This document shows, piece after piece, positions 1-8,776 of a stretch of 46,382 nucleotides of DNA. Below the pieces are notes generated by a model, which was not told where the DNA came from, did no database searches, and saw only the letters and a list, made by a program, of their open reading frames with translations. The DNA is from Shimia sp. (GTDB lineage Bacteria; Pseudomonadota; Alphaproteobacteria; Rhodobacterales; Rhodobacteraceae). Within the stretch, counting starts at the first letter, position 1, and each line of letters starts with the position of its first letter. The stretch spans positions 1 through 46,382 of the forward strand of contig JAAENN010000346.1 of the NCBI GenBank assembly GCA_024224295.1. Reading direction: 5' to 3'. The position numbers and the translations under genes were made by a program.

Positions 1-169
1 ACTAAACAGCTCTATTTGTACCCGTAGGTGCTAACGTCAGACAACCAGGCCACCGCAAGAGTACTGCGAGACAGCCGACGCCATAAAAGATCATATCTGG
101 AACGGTTTTTGACATGTTTTGGGACCCAACTGTCAAAAAACAAAAAACAAAAACGGTGTTATTGAGAGG

Positions 170-246
<77 letters not shown>

Positions 247-254
247 CTAAGACC

Positions 255-281
255 GGGGTATAGCCAGTGTGGCTACACCCC
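255..281 (-). terminator. hairpin after sufS, probable suf operon terminator
   Basis: GGGGT-A-TAGCCA, then GTG, then TGGCTA-C-ACCCC forms an 11-pair stem with one A/C mismatch and a 3-base loop. It lies 20 bases beyond the sufS stop and 9 bases before the tRNA-Arg. There is no T-tract on the suf strand, so termination is plausible but unproven. It might instead only separate the two transcripts or mark the tRNA leader. Confidence 0.5.
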
Positions 282-300
282 GCAATCGCAAAATGAACGG

Positions 301-1521
301 CTATCCAAAGAGTTCGTGAGCAAGTTCCAAGGCCTCTATGAGTGAGTCCGCCTCATCGGTGGTGTTGTACAGCCCAAAGCTAGCCCTACAGGTCGCGGAC
401 ACTCCTAAATGCTCCATCAATGGCCCGGCACAGTGTTGCCCCGCCCGCACAGCCACGCCCTTTTTGTCTAGGATTGTGGAAATGTCATGCGCATGTGCTG
501 CTCCGTCCAGCGTAAAGCTGAATATCGCAGCCTTGTCTGCCGTTGTACCCTGCACCTGCAACCAATTCAGACCGGAGAGCTTCTGCACCGTGTAATCACG
601 TAGCTTTGCTTCATGGGCTGCAACGTTCTCCATACCCAGTTTAAACAGGTAATCCAGAGCCACCCCAAACCCAATCGTTTGTACAATGCCTGGTGTACCG
701 GCTTCGAACTTCATCGGGGGATCATTGTAGATCACAGCCTCTTTCGAGACTTCCTTGATCATGTCACCACCGCCAATAAAAGGACGCATCTCTTTCATAC
801 GGTCCATTTTGCAATAGATCGCCCCAGACCCGGAGGGGCCATAGAGCTTGTGCCCAGTGATGGCGTAGAAATCGCAGCCAATGTCTTGAACGTCCACCGG
901 CGCATGCACGGACCCTTGAGAGCCATCCACAAGCACAGGCACGCCCTTGGCATGTGCCCCCTGCGTGATAGCCTTCACATCCACCATTGTGCCCAGCACA
1001 TTGGAGCATTGCGTCACAGCCACCAGCTTGGTCTTGGGCCCGATCGCATCAATCACCGCCTGGGGATCCAGCGCCCCGGTGCTGTCCACATCCACCCATT
1101 TCAGAACAACGCCCTGCCGTTCCCGCAGGAAATGCCACGGCACTATGTTGGCATGGTGCTCCATCACCGAGAGAATGATCTCGTCACCTGCTGCCAGACG
1201 TGGCATAGCCCAGCCATAGGCGACCATATTGATGCCTTCGGTGGTGCCGGAATTCAGAACAATTTCCTCTTCGCTGGCGGCATTCAGAAACTTGGAGACC
1301 TTTCCTCGCACAGCCTCATACTTGTCCGTCGCGAGATTAGAAAGGTAGTGTAAGCCTCTATGAACATTTGCATATTCCATAGCGTAAGCATTGGAAATCG
1401 CATCAATCACCACTTGAGGCTTTTGGGCCGATGCTCCGTTGTCCAAATAGACAAGCGGCTTGTTATTCACCTCCCGACTCAGGATCGGAAAATCAGCACG
1501 GATCTTGTTGACGTCATACAT
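301..1521 (-). CDS. sufS: SufS-type cysteine desulfurase (selenocysteine lyase family)
   Basis: Cytosolic PLP enzyme that takes sulfur from L-cysteine as an enzyme-bound persulfide and passes it to SufBCD. The 406-residue product has the group II desulfurase layout: PLP lysine at about K225 in [11 protein letters not shown] and the persulfide cysteine at about C364 in RAGQHCAGP, matching the usual K226/C364. An ATG at 1551 would add ten residues. The ATG at 1521 ([12 protein letters not shown]) is preferred because GGGA sits 9 bases before it and the extra residues overlap the upstream gene. It starts right at the stop of the YIP1-like gene and is the last gene of the operon. No SufE or SufU partner is visible in the window. 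The stop is TAG. Confidence 0.96.
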   Translation of the reverse strand: MYDVNKIRADFPILSREVNNKPLVYLDNGASAQKPQVVIDAISNAYAMEYANVHRGLHYLSNLATDKYEAVRGKVSKFLNAASEEEIVLNSGTTEGINMVAYGWAMPRLAAGDEIILSVMEHHANIVPWHFLRERQGVVLKWVDVDSTGALDPQAVIDAIGPKTKLVAVTQCSNVLGTMVDVKAITQGAHAKGVPVLVDGSQGSVHAPVDVQDIGCDFYAITGHKLYGPSGSGAIYCKMDRMKEMRPFIGGGDMIKEVSKEAVIYNDPPMKFEAGTPGIVQTIGFGVALDYLFKLGMENVAAHEAKLRDYTVQKLSGLNWLQVQGTTADKAAIFSFTLDGAAHAHDISTILDKKGVAVRAGQHCAGPLMEHLGVSATCRASFGLYNTTDEADSLIEALELAHELFG

Positions 1522-1522
1522 G

Positions 1523-2104
1523 TCAGGACATCCCAATAGAGGTCGCCGCACCCAGCGACAGAAGCAGTGTCATTCCAACGGTCATGCCCAGCATGGTGAT
1601 CAACACCAGCATCACGGACTTACCCAGGCTGTTAAAGCCATGGATCACGTTGATGAAATTCAAAACAACCCAGATCGAGTACAGACCAACACCCATAACA
1701 AAGATCAAAGCAAGGCCAGGCATTGCCAACATCATCAGCAACGACGCGAGCTGTACCGCAAACCTCATGTATTGCAGCCAGCCTATTGCTAATAACAAGT
1801 CGTCAAATCGCCCCCGCCCACCAATTGCGCGCCCTCCCCAATAGAAAGAGAACACCAGTAACACTAGACCGCAGCCAAGGATCGTTGTGTAAAGGAAAGG
1901 TGCGGTCAAAAACGGTACGTTCAACTCCGCAGGCGCTGGAATCAGAGTGAGCGTGGCAAAATGCGCTAATGCATTAAGCACAATGCCCAAGGCCATAATC
2001 ATCCAACCAACGTTACGCGGCACCGGGCGACTCATGAGTGCCACGGCTGCCTCACTTGGGTCACGCACAGTCAGCCAGAAAAGAGCGATGAGTTGCGCTT
2101 TCAT
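1523..2104 (-). CDS. YIP1-family multi-pass membrane protein in suf operon (downstream copy)
   Basis: A 193-residue hydrophobic protein with about five predicted membrane segments, including WMIMALGIVLNALAHFATL and an ILGCGLVLLVFSFYW stretch. The pattern resembles the YIP1 family of small polytopic proteins. The biochemical role of bacterial YIP1 proteins is not established. It overlaps the preceding gene by ATGA (2101-2104) and ends one base before the sufS start codon, so it is translationally embedded in the operon. A membrane role linked to Fe-S assembly (tethering, transport or stress sensing) is inference from position only. Family call from pattern, moderately sure; coding status very sure. 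Confidence 0.8.
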   Translation of the reverse strand: MKAQLIALFWLTVRDPSEAAVALMSRPVPRNVGWMIMALGIVLNALAHFATLTLIPAPAELNVPFLTAPFLYTTILGCGLVLLVFSFYWGGRAIGGRGRFDDLLLAIGWLQYMRFAVQLASLLMMLAMPGLALIFVMGVGLYSIWVVLNFINVIHGFNSLGKSVMLVLITMLGMTVGMTLLLSLGAATSIGMS

Positions 2105-2586
2105 GCGACCGCCCTACCCGCTTCCATTAAGCCAGAAATCCAGATCCAGAAAAACGCAACAAACCAAAGCGCCCCGACAATGGTCAACGCTGTGCCTTGT
2201 CCAATAAAGCCTTCGACAAGCCCAACAAGTAGATACAACGGACCAGTGGAGAGCATCGCCCAGAACAGCGCGAAACGCGCGCCAAAGCTGGATTGCTGGC
2301 GGCCAAACGCACGCAGCAACAGATGGGAGACAAACGCCAGCGTGACCGCCATCAGCGGCAACACAAACATCAAGGCAAAGAGGTTGGCGCCCAAAAGAGG
2401 ATTCAACTCCGTCTGAGCGAAATGAGCCTCGCGTGCTAGAGCAGGCCAACGGGACACAAATATCACGCCACAGGCGGCCATAAGGATCGCGAAGGCACGG
2501 TCCTCACGCTCGCCCATCGCCAGACGTCGACCAACCACCGAACGCGGGGAGCGGTAGCTGGCAATAATATCATTCGTCACTGACAT
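2101..2586 (-). CDS. YIP1-like multi-pass membrane protein in suf operon (upstream copy)
   Basis: A 161-residue protein with an amphipathic N-terminus (RSPRSVVGRRLAMGEREDRA) followed by four to five hydrophobic segments. It is similar in length and hydropathy to the next gene, and the two look like a diverged tandem pair. It contains the FxLFWAMLSTGPLYLLVG type of segment seen in YIP1-like proteins. It starts in an ATGA overlap with the sufD stop (2584-2588) and stops in another ATGA overlap with the next gene. Function unknown. Its fixed position between sufD and sufS suggests a job connected to Fe-S assembly or iron homeostasis, but nothing in the sequence shows one. Confidence 0.78.
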   Translation of the reverse strand: MSVTNDIIASYRSPRSVVGRRLAMGEREDRAFAILMAACGVIFVSRWPALAREAHFAQTELNPLLGANLFALMFVLPLMAVTLAFVSHLLLRAFGRQQSSFGARFALFWAMLSTGPLYLLVGLVEGFIGQGTALTIVGALWFVAFFWIWISGLMEAGRAVA

Positions 2587-3872
2587 CAGCCGCGTCGACG
2601 CTCCAACCAGGACTCGAGGCGCCCAATAATCTCATCACGCAACTCTTCGCTTTCGACTTCCTCTACGGCCTCGGCCACGAAAGACATTACCATTAGGTCG
2701 GTTGCGATGTCTTTAGGCACACCGCGAGCTCGCAGGTAAAACAACGCGTCCTCGTCGATCGCACCGGATGTCGAGCCGTGCGAACAGGCCACATCATCCG
2801 CGTAGATTTCTAGTTCTGGCTTGGCAAGGAATTGGCTGTCTTCATCCAGCAGAAGTGACTGGCTGATCTGATAGCCGTCGGTTTTCTGTGCGCCCGGTTG
2901 TACTAGAATCTTGCCCTGAAAAACGCCCGTGGCACCGTTGCGCAGCACCTTCTTGAACACCTGACGACTTTCACAATTCACCGCGTCATGGGTGACAAAC
3001 ACTGTATCGTCGTGATGAAAGTCACCGTCGCCAAGACAAGCGCCGGCCACATGAGCCACGGCATCATCACCGGTCAGCTCAAGCACAGCCTCATTACGCG
3101 TCAGACGTCCGTTCACTGTCAGTGTGAAACTTTTGAACACGCTTTCGGTGCCCAGACGGCCAAACAGATGCGTGACTGCGCGGCGCTCGTGGTCACGCCC
3201 CTGTGCGCGCACGTGGTGGAAAGCGGCACTGTCTGCCACGTCCACTTCCATAGACTTATTGAACCGCGCCGCCGCTGGACCGTTTTCCAGCACGGTCACC
3301 TCGGCCCCCGCATCAAGCTTGATCACATGGTGCAGAACCGCGTCAGAGCTTTCGGCCTTGTGTTGATAAATCAGGTTCACTGGCTTCGCGACTTTGCCGG
3401 TCACGTGGATCACGACACCGTCGGTGGCGTAGGCTGTGTTGAACGCCGCCAGAGGGCGCTCAACCGGCACCTGACCTTTAGCTTCAAGTACACCATAGAG
3501 CTCTTTGGCCCAGTGAATGTCTTTCTCTACAGCATCCGCCAAACGCTCAATGCTCAGACCTTCACCCGCCAGATCGTCGGACTGATCCTCATCAAACACA
3601 CCATCAACGAAGACCACTTTGATCCGATCAAACCTGTCAAATAGAGGCGCCTCACCGGTCTCATACACTGCCGCAGCAGGCGCATCTGCCTGTGTCAGTG
3701 TGTCCGGACGGGTGTATTTCCAATACTCGTCTCGACGCTCCGGAAGACCCATCTCACGCAAACGGCTCAAAGTAGCCTCACGCGTTTCAGCGGCCCACTG
3801 ACCGCTCGACGGAACGGTTAACCGGTCCAAACGCGCCGCGGTGGCCTCTTGATTCTTTGCCACGGCCGCCAT
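2586..3872 (-). CDS. sufD: SufD, Fe-S cluster assembly scaffold subunit
   Basis: SufD pairs with SufB and the ATPase SufC (SufBC2D) to build Fe-S clusters in the cytosol. The 428-residue product has an alpha-helical N-terminal region and a C-terminal beta-helix core. The C-terminal part carries the signature ACSHGSTSGAIDEDALFYLR, whose histidine corresponds to the SufD residue that joins SufB in de novo cluster assembly, and the QTDGYQ-type strand (KTDGYQISQSLLLDE). Start and stop both overlap neighbours: TAATG with sufC upstream, ATGA with the YIP1-like gene downstream. Length is typical. There is no sign of damage. Confidence 0.96.
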   Translation of the reverse strand: MAAVAKNQEATAARLDRLTVPSSGQWAAETREATLSRLREMGLPERRDEYWKYTRPDTLTQADAPAAAVYETGEAPLFDRFDRIKVVFVDGVFDEDQSDDLAGEGLSIERLADAVEKDIHWAKELYGVLEAKGQVPVERPLAAFNTAYATDGVVIHVTGKVAKPVNLIYQHKAESSDAVLHHVIKLDAGAEVTVLENGPAAARFNKSMEVDVADSAAFHHVRAQGRDHERRAVTHLFGRLGTESVFKSFTLTVNGRLTRNEAVLELTGDDAVAHVAGACLGDGDFHHDDTVFVTHDAVNCESRQVFKKVLRNGATGVFQGKILVQPGAQKTDGYQISQSLLLDEDSQFLAKPELEIYADDVACSHGSTSGAIDEDALFYLRARGVPKDIATDLMVMSFVAEAVEEVESEELRDEIIGRLESWLERRRG

Positions 3873-4627
3873 TATGCGACCTCCGCCAGAATGTCGGCGT
3901 AGCCGTTCTTCTCAACTTCCAAAGCCAGCTCAGGACCACCAGTTTTCACAATACGACCATCTGCCATGATATGCACAACGTCTGGTTTGATGTGGTCTAG
4001 GAGACGCTGGTAATGGGTGATCACCAGGAAGCCACGGCCTGCATCACGCAATGCGTTCACACCTTCAGAAACCAGCTTCATCGCGTCCACATCCAGACCG
4101 GAGTCGGTCTCGTCCAAGATACACATCTTTGGCTCAAGCATCGCCATCTGCAGGATCTCGTTACGCTTCTTCTCACCACCAGAGAAACCAACGTTCACCG
4201 GACGCTTCAGCATATCTGCATCGATCTTAAGGGTTTTCGCCTTGGCACGGATTTCTTTTAGGAAGTCCGCCGCAGACAATTCTTCTTCGCCCCGCGCCTT
4301 GCGCTGTGCGTTCACCGCCGTGCGCAGGAAAGTCATGTTGCCCACACCAGGAATTTCCACAGGATATTGGAACGCAAGAAAAAGACCTAGCGCCGCGCGC
4401 TCTTCCGCTTCCAGCTCCAAAAGGTCCTCGCCACCTAGAGTGGCTTCACCTTCAGTTATCTCATAGCCGTCTTTGCCGGACAAAACATAAGACAGCGTGG
4501 ACTTACCGGAGCCGTTTGGCCCCATGATTGCGTGCACCTTGCCCGCTTCGACTTTAAGATCTACTCCTTTGAGGATCTGTTTGTCTTCTTCTTCAAGTTT
4601 GACCTTCAGGCCTTTGATTTCCAACAT
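3872..4627 (-). CDS. sufC: SufC, ABC-type ATPase of the SufBCD complex
   Basis: Soluble ATPase that drives conformational change of SufB-SufD during cluster assembly. The 251-residue product has Walker A GPNGSGKST (about 36-44), ABC signature FSGGEKKR, Walker B CILDETDSGLD and a switch histidine in VITHYQR. In-frame ATGs at 4666 and 4633 are possible. The one at 4627 (MLEIKGLKV) is chosen because AAGGA lies 8 bases upstream and the product then matches family length. The stop TAA shares a base with the sufD ATG. A 70-base gap separates it from the small membrane gene upstream, so a minor internal signal could exist there. Confidence 0.97.
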   Translation of the reverse strand: MLEIKGLKVKLEEEDKQILKGVDLKVEAGKVHAIMGPNGSGKSTLSYVLSGKDGYEITEGEATLGGEDLLELEAEERAALGLFLAFQYPVEIPGVGNMTFLRTAVNAQRKARGEEELSAADFLKEIRAKAKTLKIDADMLKRPVNVGFSGGEKKRNEILQMAMLEPKMCILDETDSGLDVDAMKLVSEGVNALRDAGRGFLVITHYQRLLDHIKPDVVHIMADGRIVKTGGPELALEVEKNGYADILAEVA

Positions 4628-4697
4628 GTTCATCTTCCTTCGCGTTTCCACGGGATGCCGCGGCACCCGGTCATATCTTTGTCTGTAGCGCTGCTGA

Positions 4698-4901
4698 TTA
4701 AGCGCTCAAATATGTGATCAGCAACATCACACCCATTGCCACAATTCCGCACACGGCCGAGGTCACAAACACTGATCCAGCGATCAGCCCGTCTGTAGAG
4801 CCAAGGCGTTTTTTTCGCAGAGCAAAGCCAACGGCGGAGCCGAAAGCGATGCCGGCACCAACGCCAGCGGATTGTTGCATGAGGGCGTGAAGCGTTTCCA
4901 T
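4698..4901 (-). CDS. small two-helix membrane protein between sufB and sufC
   Basis: A 67-residue protein with two hydrophobic stretches: a Gly/Ala-rich one (GVGAGIAFGSAVGFALR) followed by KKR and a second C-terminal one (VFVTSAVCGIVAMGVMLLI). The positive KKR loop suggests an N-out/C-out or hairpin topology. Its ATG overlaps the sufB TAA (TAATG), strong evidence of translational coupling and that it is a real gene. I do not recognise a family. Its position, together with the two YIP1-like genes, makes it the third membrane protein embedded in this suf operon. Confidence 0.8.
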   Translation of the reverse strand: METLHALMQQSAGVGAGIAFGSAVGFALRKKRLGSTDGLIAGSVFVTSAVCGIVAMGVMLLITYLSA

Positions 4902-6424
4902 TAGCCTACGGAGCCTTCCAACGAGATTGCCACCAGCTGTTGTGCTTCCATGGCAAACTCCATAGGCAGCGCCTGAAGCACCTCCTTAGCAAAACCATTC
5001 ACAATCAGCGCCACGGCTTCTTCCTCGTCCATGCCACGTTGACGACAGTAGAACATCTGCTCGTCATCCACCTTGGATGTGGTTGCTTCGTGCTCAACGC
5101 GGGAAGAGTTGTTCTTCACCTCAATGTACGGCACCGTATGCGCCCCGCATTTGTCGCCAATCAGCAGACTGTCACACTGGGTGTAGTTCCGGCTGTTCTT
5201 GGCTTTGGGGTGCATCGAGACCTGACCACGGTAGGTGTTCTGCGCCACACCCGCGCTGATGCCTTTGGAGACAATCCGCGACTTGGTGTTTTTACCCAGA
5301 TGGATCATCTTCGTGCCCGTGTCGGCTTGCTGGTGATGATTGGTGATCGCAATTGAATAAAACTCACCCTGCGCATCATCACCGCGCAGAATGCAAGACG
5401 GGTATTTCCAGGTCACTGCAGAACCAGTTTCTACCTGTGTCCACATGACCTTAGCACGGTCACCGCGACAATCAGCGCGTTTGGTCACAAAGTTGTAGAT
5501 GCCACCCTTGCCGTTCTCATCACCAGGATACCAGTTCTGAACGGTGGAGTATTTCACTTCCGCATCTTCTTCGATGACAATTTCCACCACAGCCGCGTGC
5601 AGCTGAGAGGTGTCACGCTGCGGTGCGGTACAGCCTTCAAGGTACGACACGTAGGAACCTTTGTCCGCAATGATCAGCGTCCTCTCAAACTGGCCGGTGT
5701 TTTCCGCGTTGATACGGAAGTAGGTGGACAGCTCCATAGGGCAGCGCACGCCGGGCGGTACGTAAACAAACGACCCGTCGGAGAACACAGCGCTGTTCAA
5801 GGTGGCGTAGAAGTTGTCAGACACTGGCACAACAGAACCGAGATACTTTTTCACCAGTTCTGGGTGCTCACGGATTGCCTCAGAAATCGAGCAAAAGATC
5901 ACGCCCGCCTCTTTCAGCTCTTTCTGGAAGGTCGTGCCCACAGAAACAGAATCAAACACCGCATCAACTGCAACCTTACGGCCTTCAGCCGGTGCATTCT
6001 CTGCGCCTTCAACGCCAGCCAAAATCATTTGTTCTTTCAGCGGGATACCGAGCTTTTCGTAAGTGGCCAGCAGCTTAGGATCAACTTCATCCAAGGACTT
6101 CGGCTTCTCTTCCATGCTTTTGGGACGCGCATAGTAATACTGGTCCTGGAAATCCACTTCGGGATAGTCCAGCATCGCCCACTCCGGTTCTTCTTTGGTC
6201 AGCCAACGCTTATACGCCTCCAACCGCCAGTCGGTCATCCAATCCGGCTCTTCGTTTTTTTCCGAAATCAAACGGACGATGTCCTCGGTCAGCCCTTTTG
6301 GGGCATATTCCATCTCGATCTCGGTTTCCCAACCGTATTTGTATTTGCCGCCGACTTCGCGCACGGCATCCACGGTTTCCTGGTCAACACCTTCTTTGAC
6401 TTGGGTCTGATCAATTGCCGCCAT
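4901..6424 (-). CDS. sufB: SufB, Fe-S cluster assembly scaffold subunit
   Basis: SufB is the sulfur-accepting scaffold of the SufBC2D complex. The 507-residue product carries the family core with [24 protein letters not shown] strands, including the conserved cysteine of NYTQCDSLL (equivalent of E. coli C405) and the EHEATTSK segment that helps bind the nascent cluster. The longest frame starts at 6484. I choose the ATG at 6424 ([12 protein letters not shown]) because AGGAG lies 6 bases upstream and homologues start here. It sits 26 bases after the desulfurase gene and overlaps the small membrane gene by TAATG. Complete and typical in length for alphaproteobacterial SufB. Confidence 0.97.
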   Translation of the reverse strand: MAAIDQTQVKEGVDQETVDAVREVGGKYKYGWETEIEMEYAPKGLTEDIVRLISEKNEEPDWMTDWRLEAYKRWLTKEEPEWAMLDYPEVDFQDQYYYARPKSMEEKPKSLDEVDPKLLATYEKLGIPLKEQMILAGVEGAENAPAEGRKVAVDAVFDSVSVGTTFQKELKEAGVIFCSISEAIREHPELVKKYLGSVVPVSDNFYATLNSAVFSDGSFVYVPPGVRCPMELSTYFRINAENTGQFERTLIIADKGSYVSYLEGCTAPQRDTSQLHAAVVEIVIEEDAEVKYSTVQNWYPGDENGKGGIYNFVTKRADCRGDRAKVMWTQVETGSAVTWKYPSCILRGDDAQGEFYSIAITNHHQQADTGTKMIHLGKNTKSRIVSKGISAGVAQNTYRGQVSMHPKAKNSRNYTQCDSLLIGDKCGAHTVPYIEVKNNSSRVEHEATTSKVDDEQMFYCRQRGMDEEEAVALIVNGFAKEVLQALPMEFAMEAQQLVAISLEGSVG

Positions 6425-6450
6425 GTGCGTCTCCTGTCTTCTATTTGCGC

Positions 6451-7482
6451 TCACGCGCGGTGTTTGTTCATCTGAGCCAGCCACTTATCGGCAAAACCCA
6501 TGACGTCCTGTTCGCTCGTTTGTGGCCCCAAGCTAATCCGAATGGCGCTTGCAGCCGTCATCTCATCATATCCCATCGCGGTCAGCACCTTGCTGGCGCG
6601 CACCTTGCCCGAAGAGCACGCCGACCCGGCCGAAATCGCGAAACCCGCCAGATCCATCTGCATGACCTGCGTTTCACCCTTCCAGCCCGGCACCGCAACT
6701 GCTGTTGTGTTGGGAAGCCGCTTGGCGCATTTGCCAACGATAATGGCCTCCGGCGCCTCAGCGACCAGCCTCTCTTCCAGTAAATCGCGCAACTGTGCAA
6801 CCCGATCCCAAACACCATCGGCCAAGTCTTGCGCGGCCGCTTTGGCAGCAGCGGCAAAACCAGCCACTCCAATCACGTTTTCGGTGCCCGCGCGACGACC
6901 CATCTCTTGGCCCCCGCCCAAAAGCTGAGCCGGCACTTCGGTGCCACGTTTCACCACCAAAGCCCCAATACCCTTAGGTCCACCCAGTTTGTGAGCAGAG
7001 ATCAGTGCCATCTGTGCACCGGTCCAGTTAAACGCCACTGGCAGCTTGCCGAACGCTTGTGTCATATCACTGACAGCTACGCCGTCCGGCAAGGTTTGGA
7101 CCACTCCAGTTTCAGAATTTGCCAGCTGCGCACAGCTCTCTGCCGGATCGTCAATTTTGATCGCGCCATCAGCGCCGACCGCCAAATCGTTTTGCGTCCA
7201 AGCGTTTACAGCATCATGTTCAACATTTGCCGCACGCAGCGTCCGTCCTGCCAAAGCCAGCGCCGCCGATTCAGTTGCGCTGCTTGTAAAGACAACATCG
7301 GCTCCGTCCGCGCCGAAAGCTGAAGCAATCTCGCCACGCGCGCGCTCTAGGATCGACTTTGCCTTTCGCCCCTCCAAATGCACGGAAGATGGGTTACCAA
7401 AGACATCCATCGCCGAAATCATCGCGTCTCGCGCCTCAGGGCGTAGAGGCGTAGTCGCATTATGATCCAAATAGGCGCGCAT
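6451..7482 (-). CDS. NifS/IscS-like (group I) cysteine desulfurase
   Basis: PLP-dependent cysteine desulfurase of the NifS/IscS class, distinct from the SufS enzyme at the other end of the operon. It begins [14 protein letters not shown], has the cofactor-stacking histidine in VEHDAV (about H89), the PLP lysine at about K165 in [10 protein letters not shown], and the sulfur-carrying cysteine at about C289 in [14 protein letters not shown], the flexible loop typical of group I. At 343 residues it is some 40-60 shorter than IscS, mostly between the stacking histidine and the ANSETGVVQ segment. It follows iscR with no gap (the iscR stop abuts its start). It may be the main sulfur donor of the system or serve another pathway. 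Confidence 0.93.
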   Translation of the reverse strand: MRAYLDHNATTPLRPEARDAMISAMDVFGNPSSVHLEGRKAKSILERARGEIASAFGADGADVVFTSSATESAALALAGRTLRAANVEHDAVNAWTQNDLAVGADGAIKIDDPAESCAQLANSETGVVQTLPDGVAVSDMTQAFGKLPVAFNWTGAQMALISAHKLGGPKGIGALVVKRGTEVPAQLLGGGQEMGRRAGTENVIGVAGFAAAAKAAAQDLADGVWDRVAQLRDLLEERLVAEAPEAIIVGKCAKRLPNTTAVAVPGWKGETQVMQMDLAGFAISAGSACSSGKVRASKVLTAMGYDEMTAASAIRISLGPQTSEQDVMGFADKWLAQMNKHRA

Positions 7483-7958
7483 CAGGCGTCCTCGTCCGCC
7501 ACTTCGTCAACCACAGAAAACAACGTGGGGACGGCAGGGCATGGCGCCAGATCGTTCTCGACGATATCGGACAAACGAGTCTGATGGAGGAACACGTAGA
7601 CATGCGCCGACAAACCTTCCCACAACCGATTTGCCATCGACTGCGCACGAGATCCGCTGGACCCACCACTGGCCCCGGCCCCAGTATGCAGCGCCGATAC
7701 TGTTTCATCCACGGCCGCCAGAATGTCTGCCACCCGAATCTCTGATTTCGAACGCGCCAACCGATAACCACCACCCGGACCGCGGACGGACACTACAAGC
7801 TCAGCCCTGCGCAATTTTACAAACAGCTGCTCCAAATACGGTAACGAAATACTCTGACGCTTGGAAATTTCACTCAGGCTAACCAGACCTTCAGGTGGCT
7901 GCAGAGCAATATCTGCCAAAGCAACCACGGCATAGCGGCCTTTTGTCGACAGTTTCAT
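7482..7958 (-). CDS. iscR: IscR-type Rrf2 regulator without the three-cysteine motif
   Basis: Winged-helix Rrf2-family regulator, 158 residues, first gene of the operon and its likely autoregulator. It begins MKLSTKGRYAVVALADIA and has the recognition region SISLPYLEQLFVKLRRAELV and the wing VRGPGGGYRLAR, all typical of IscR. The segment where E. coli IscR has C92/C98/C104 is here a Gly/Ser/Ala run (about 92-104) with no cysteine. The only cysteine is about C140 in LAPCPAVPTL. A Rhodobacter sphaeroides IscR of this cysteine-poor type has been reported to bind a cluster and repress Fe-S genes, so this is a clade trait, not damage. ATG with AAGGGG about 7 bases upstream. Confidence 0.94.
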   Translation of the reverse strand: MKLSTKGRYAVVALADIALQPPEGLVSLSEISKRQSISLPYLEQLFVKLRRAELVVSVRGPGGGYRLARSKSEIRVADILAAVDETVSALHTGAGASGGSSGSRAQSMANRLWEGLSAHVYVFLHQTRLSDIVENDLAPCPAVPTLFSVVDEVADEDA

Positions 7959-8017
7959 GGTACACCCCTTCGAATTGATTGACCTCAGCCATGCATGTGC
8001 TTAAGTCGCTAGAACCG

Positions 8018-8037
8018 AAACGGCCCGTAAGCCGTTT
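8018..8037. promoter_or_regulatory. inverted repeat in iscR/hydrolase intergenic region
   Basis: AAACGGC, six-base spacer CCGTAA, then GCCGTTT: a perfect 7-bp inverted repeat. It sits between the iron-box palindrome and the iscR start codon, so it would be in the suf leader RNA if transcription starts near the box. It may be a hairpin affecting leader RNA or a dimer operator. The sequence does not decide between these. Confidence 0.45.
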
Positions 8038-8042
8038 TACTA

Positions 8043-8059
8043 TTTAGAAGCGTTCTAAG
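8043..8059. promoter_or_regulatory. probable Irr box (iron control element) upstream of iscR-suf
   Basis: TTTAGAA-GCG-TTCTAAG contains a perfect inverted repeat, TTAGAA-N3-TTCTAA (8044-8058). It closely matches the consensus of the Irr-bound iron control element of alphaproteobacteria, TTTAGAA-N3-TTCTAAA. It lies about 86-101 bases upstream of the iscR start and about 61 bases upstream of the divergent hydrolase gene. Irr control of suf operons is established for this group. The direction of control here is inferred to be the suf operon. Confidence 0.72.
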
Positions 8060-8119
8060 GTGACAGAGCAAATTCGTCAAGAATTGGTTCTTACCTTTTA
8101 AGGGAGAAAAGCGACAAAT

Positions 8120-8776
8120 ATGCCTGAGGTGATTTTTCCGGGACCAGAAGGCCGCCTCGAAGGCCGCTACCACCCACAAAAAGAAAAAGACGCGCCGATC
8201 GCGATTGTGCTGCATCCACACCCGCAATTTGGCGGCACGATGAACAACAAGGTTGTCTACAACCTGCACTACGCTTTCTACAATATGGGATTCACTGTTC
8301 TGCGGTTCAATTTCCGCGGCGTCGGTCGATCTCAAGGGGAATACGATCAGGGCGTTGGCGAGCTGTCCGATGCGGCTTCTGCGCTTGACTACCTGCAGTC
8401 CATGAATACCAACTCCAAGCACTGTTGGGTTGCTGGTTTCTCATTTGGTGCCTGGATCGGCATGCAGCTTTTGATGCGTCGCCCGGAAATTACTGGCTTC
8501 ATATCGGTGGCCCCTCCAGCCAACATGTACGACTTTTCATTCTTGGCGCCCTGCCCTAGCTCAGGCCTTATCCTGAACGGCACAGCTGATCGCGTTGCGC
8601 CGCCCGCTGACACGCACACACTCGTGAACAAGCTACATGAGCAAAAGGGCATTACAATCACGCATACGGAAATCGAAGGGTCTGGACACTTCTTTGAGAC
8701 CGACGAATACATGGATCAGATGACTGGTACCGTCTCCGATTATGTGAAACGCCGCTTGACCGAAAATAGTCGCTAA
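8120..8776 (+). CDS. alpha/beta hydrolase (COG2945-like)
   Basis: A 218-residue cytosolic alpha/beta hydrolase of the short COG2945 type. Visible elements are the oxyanion-side HPHPQFGGTM motif after strand 3, the FRGVGRSQGEYD turn, the nucleophile elbow GFSFG (Ser near residue 110), the acid in NGTADRVAP and the catalytic histidine in EGSGHFF. Substrate unknown; members of this group are annotated only as esterase-like. An AGGGAG lies about 13 bases upstream of the ATG. The TAA overlaps the ATG of the next gene (8774-8778), so the three genes to 9596 form an operon, divergent from iscR. Confidence 0.9.
   Translation: MPEVIFPGPEGRLEGRYHPQKEKDAPIAIVLHPHPQFGGTMNNKVVYNLHYAFYNMGFTVLRFNFRGVGRSQGEYDQGVGELSDAASALDYLQSMNTNSKHCWVAGFSFGAWIGMQLLMRRPEITGFISVAPPANMYDFSFLAPCPSSGLILNGTADRVAPPADTHTLVNKLHEQKGITITHTEIEGSGHFFETDEYMDQMTGTVSDYVKRRLTENSR

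Noticed and set aside
613..1353. 246-codon plus-strand frame antisense to sufS
   Set aside because: Shadow of sufS; His/Arg-rich low-information sequence.
5597..6475. 292-codon plus-strand frame antisense to sufB
   Set aside because: Shadow frame of a highly conserved gene; composition is typical of antisense of GC-rich coding sequence, with no domain.
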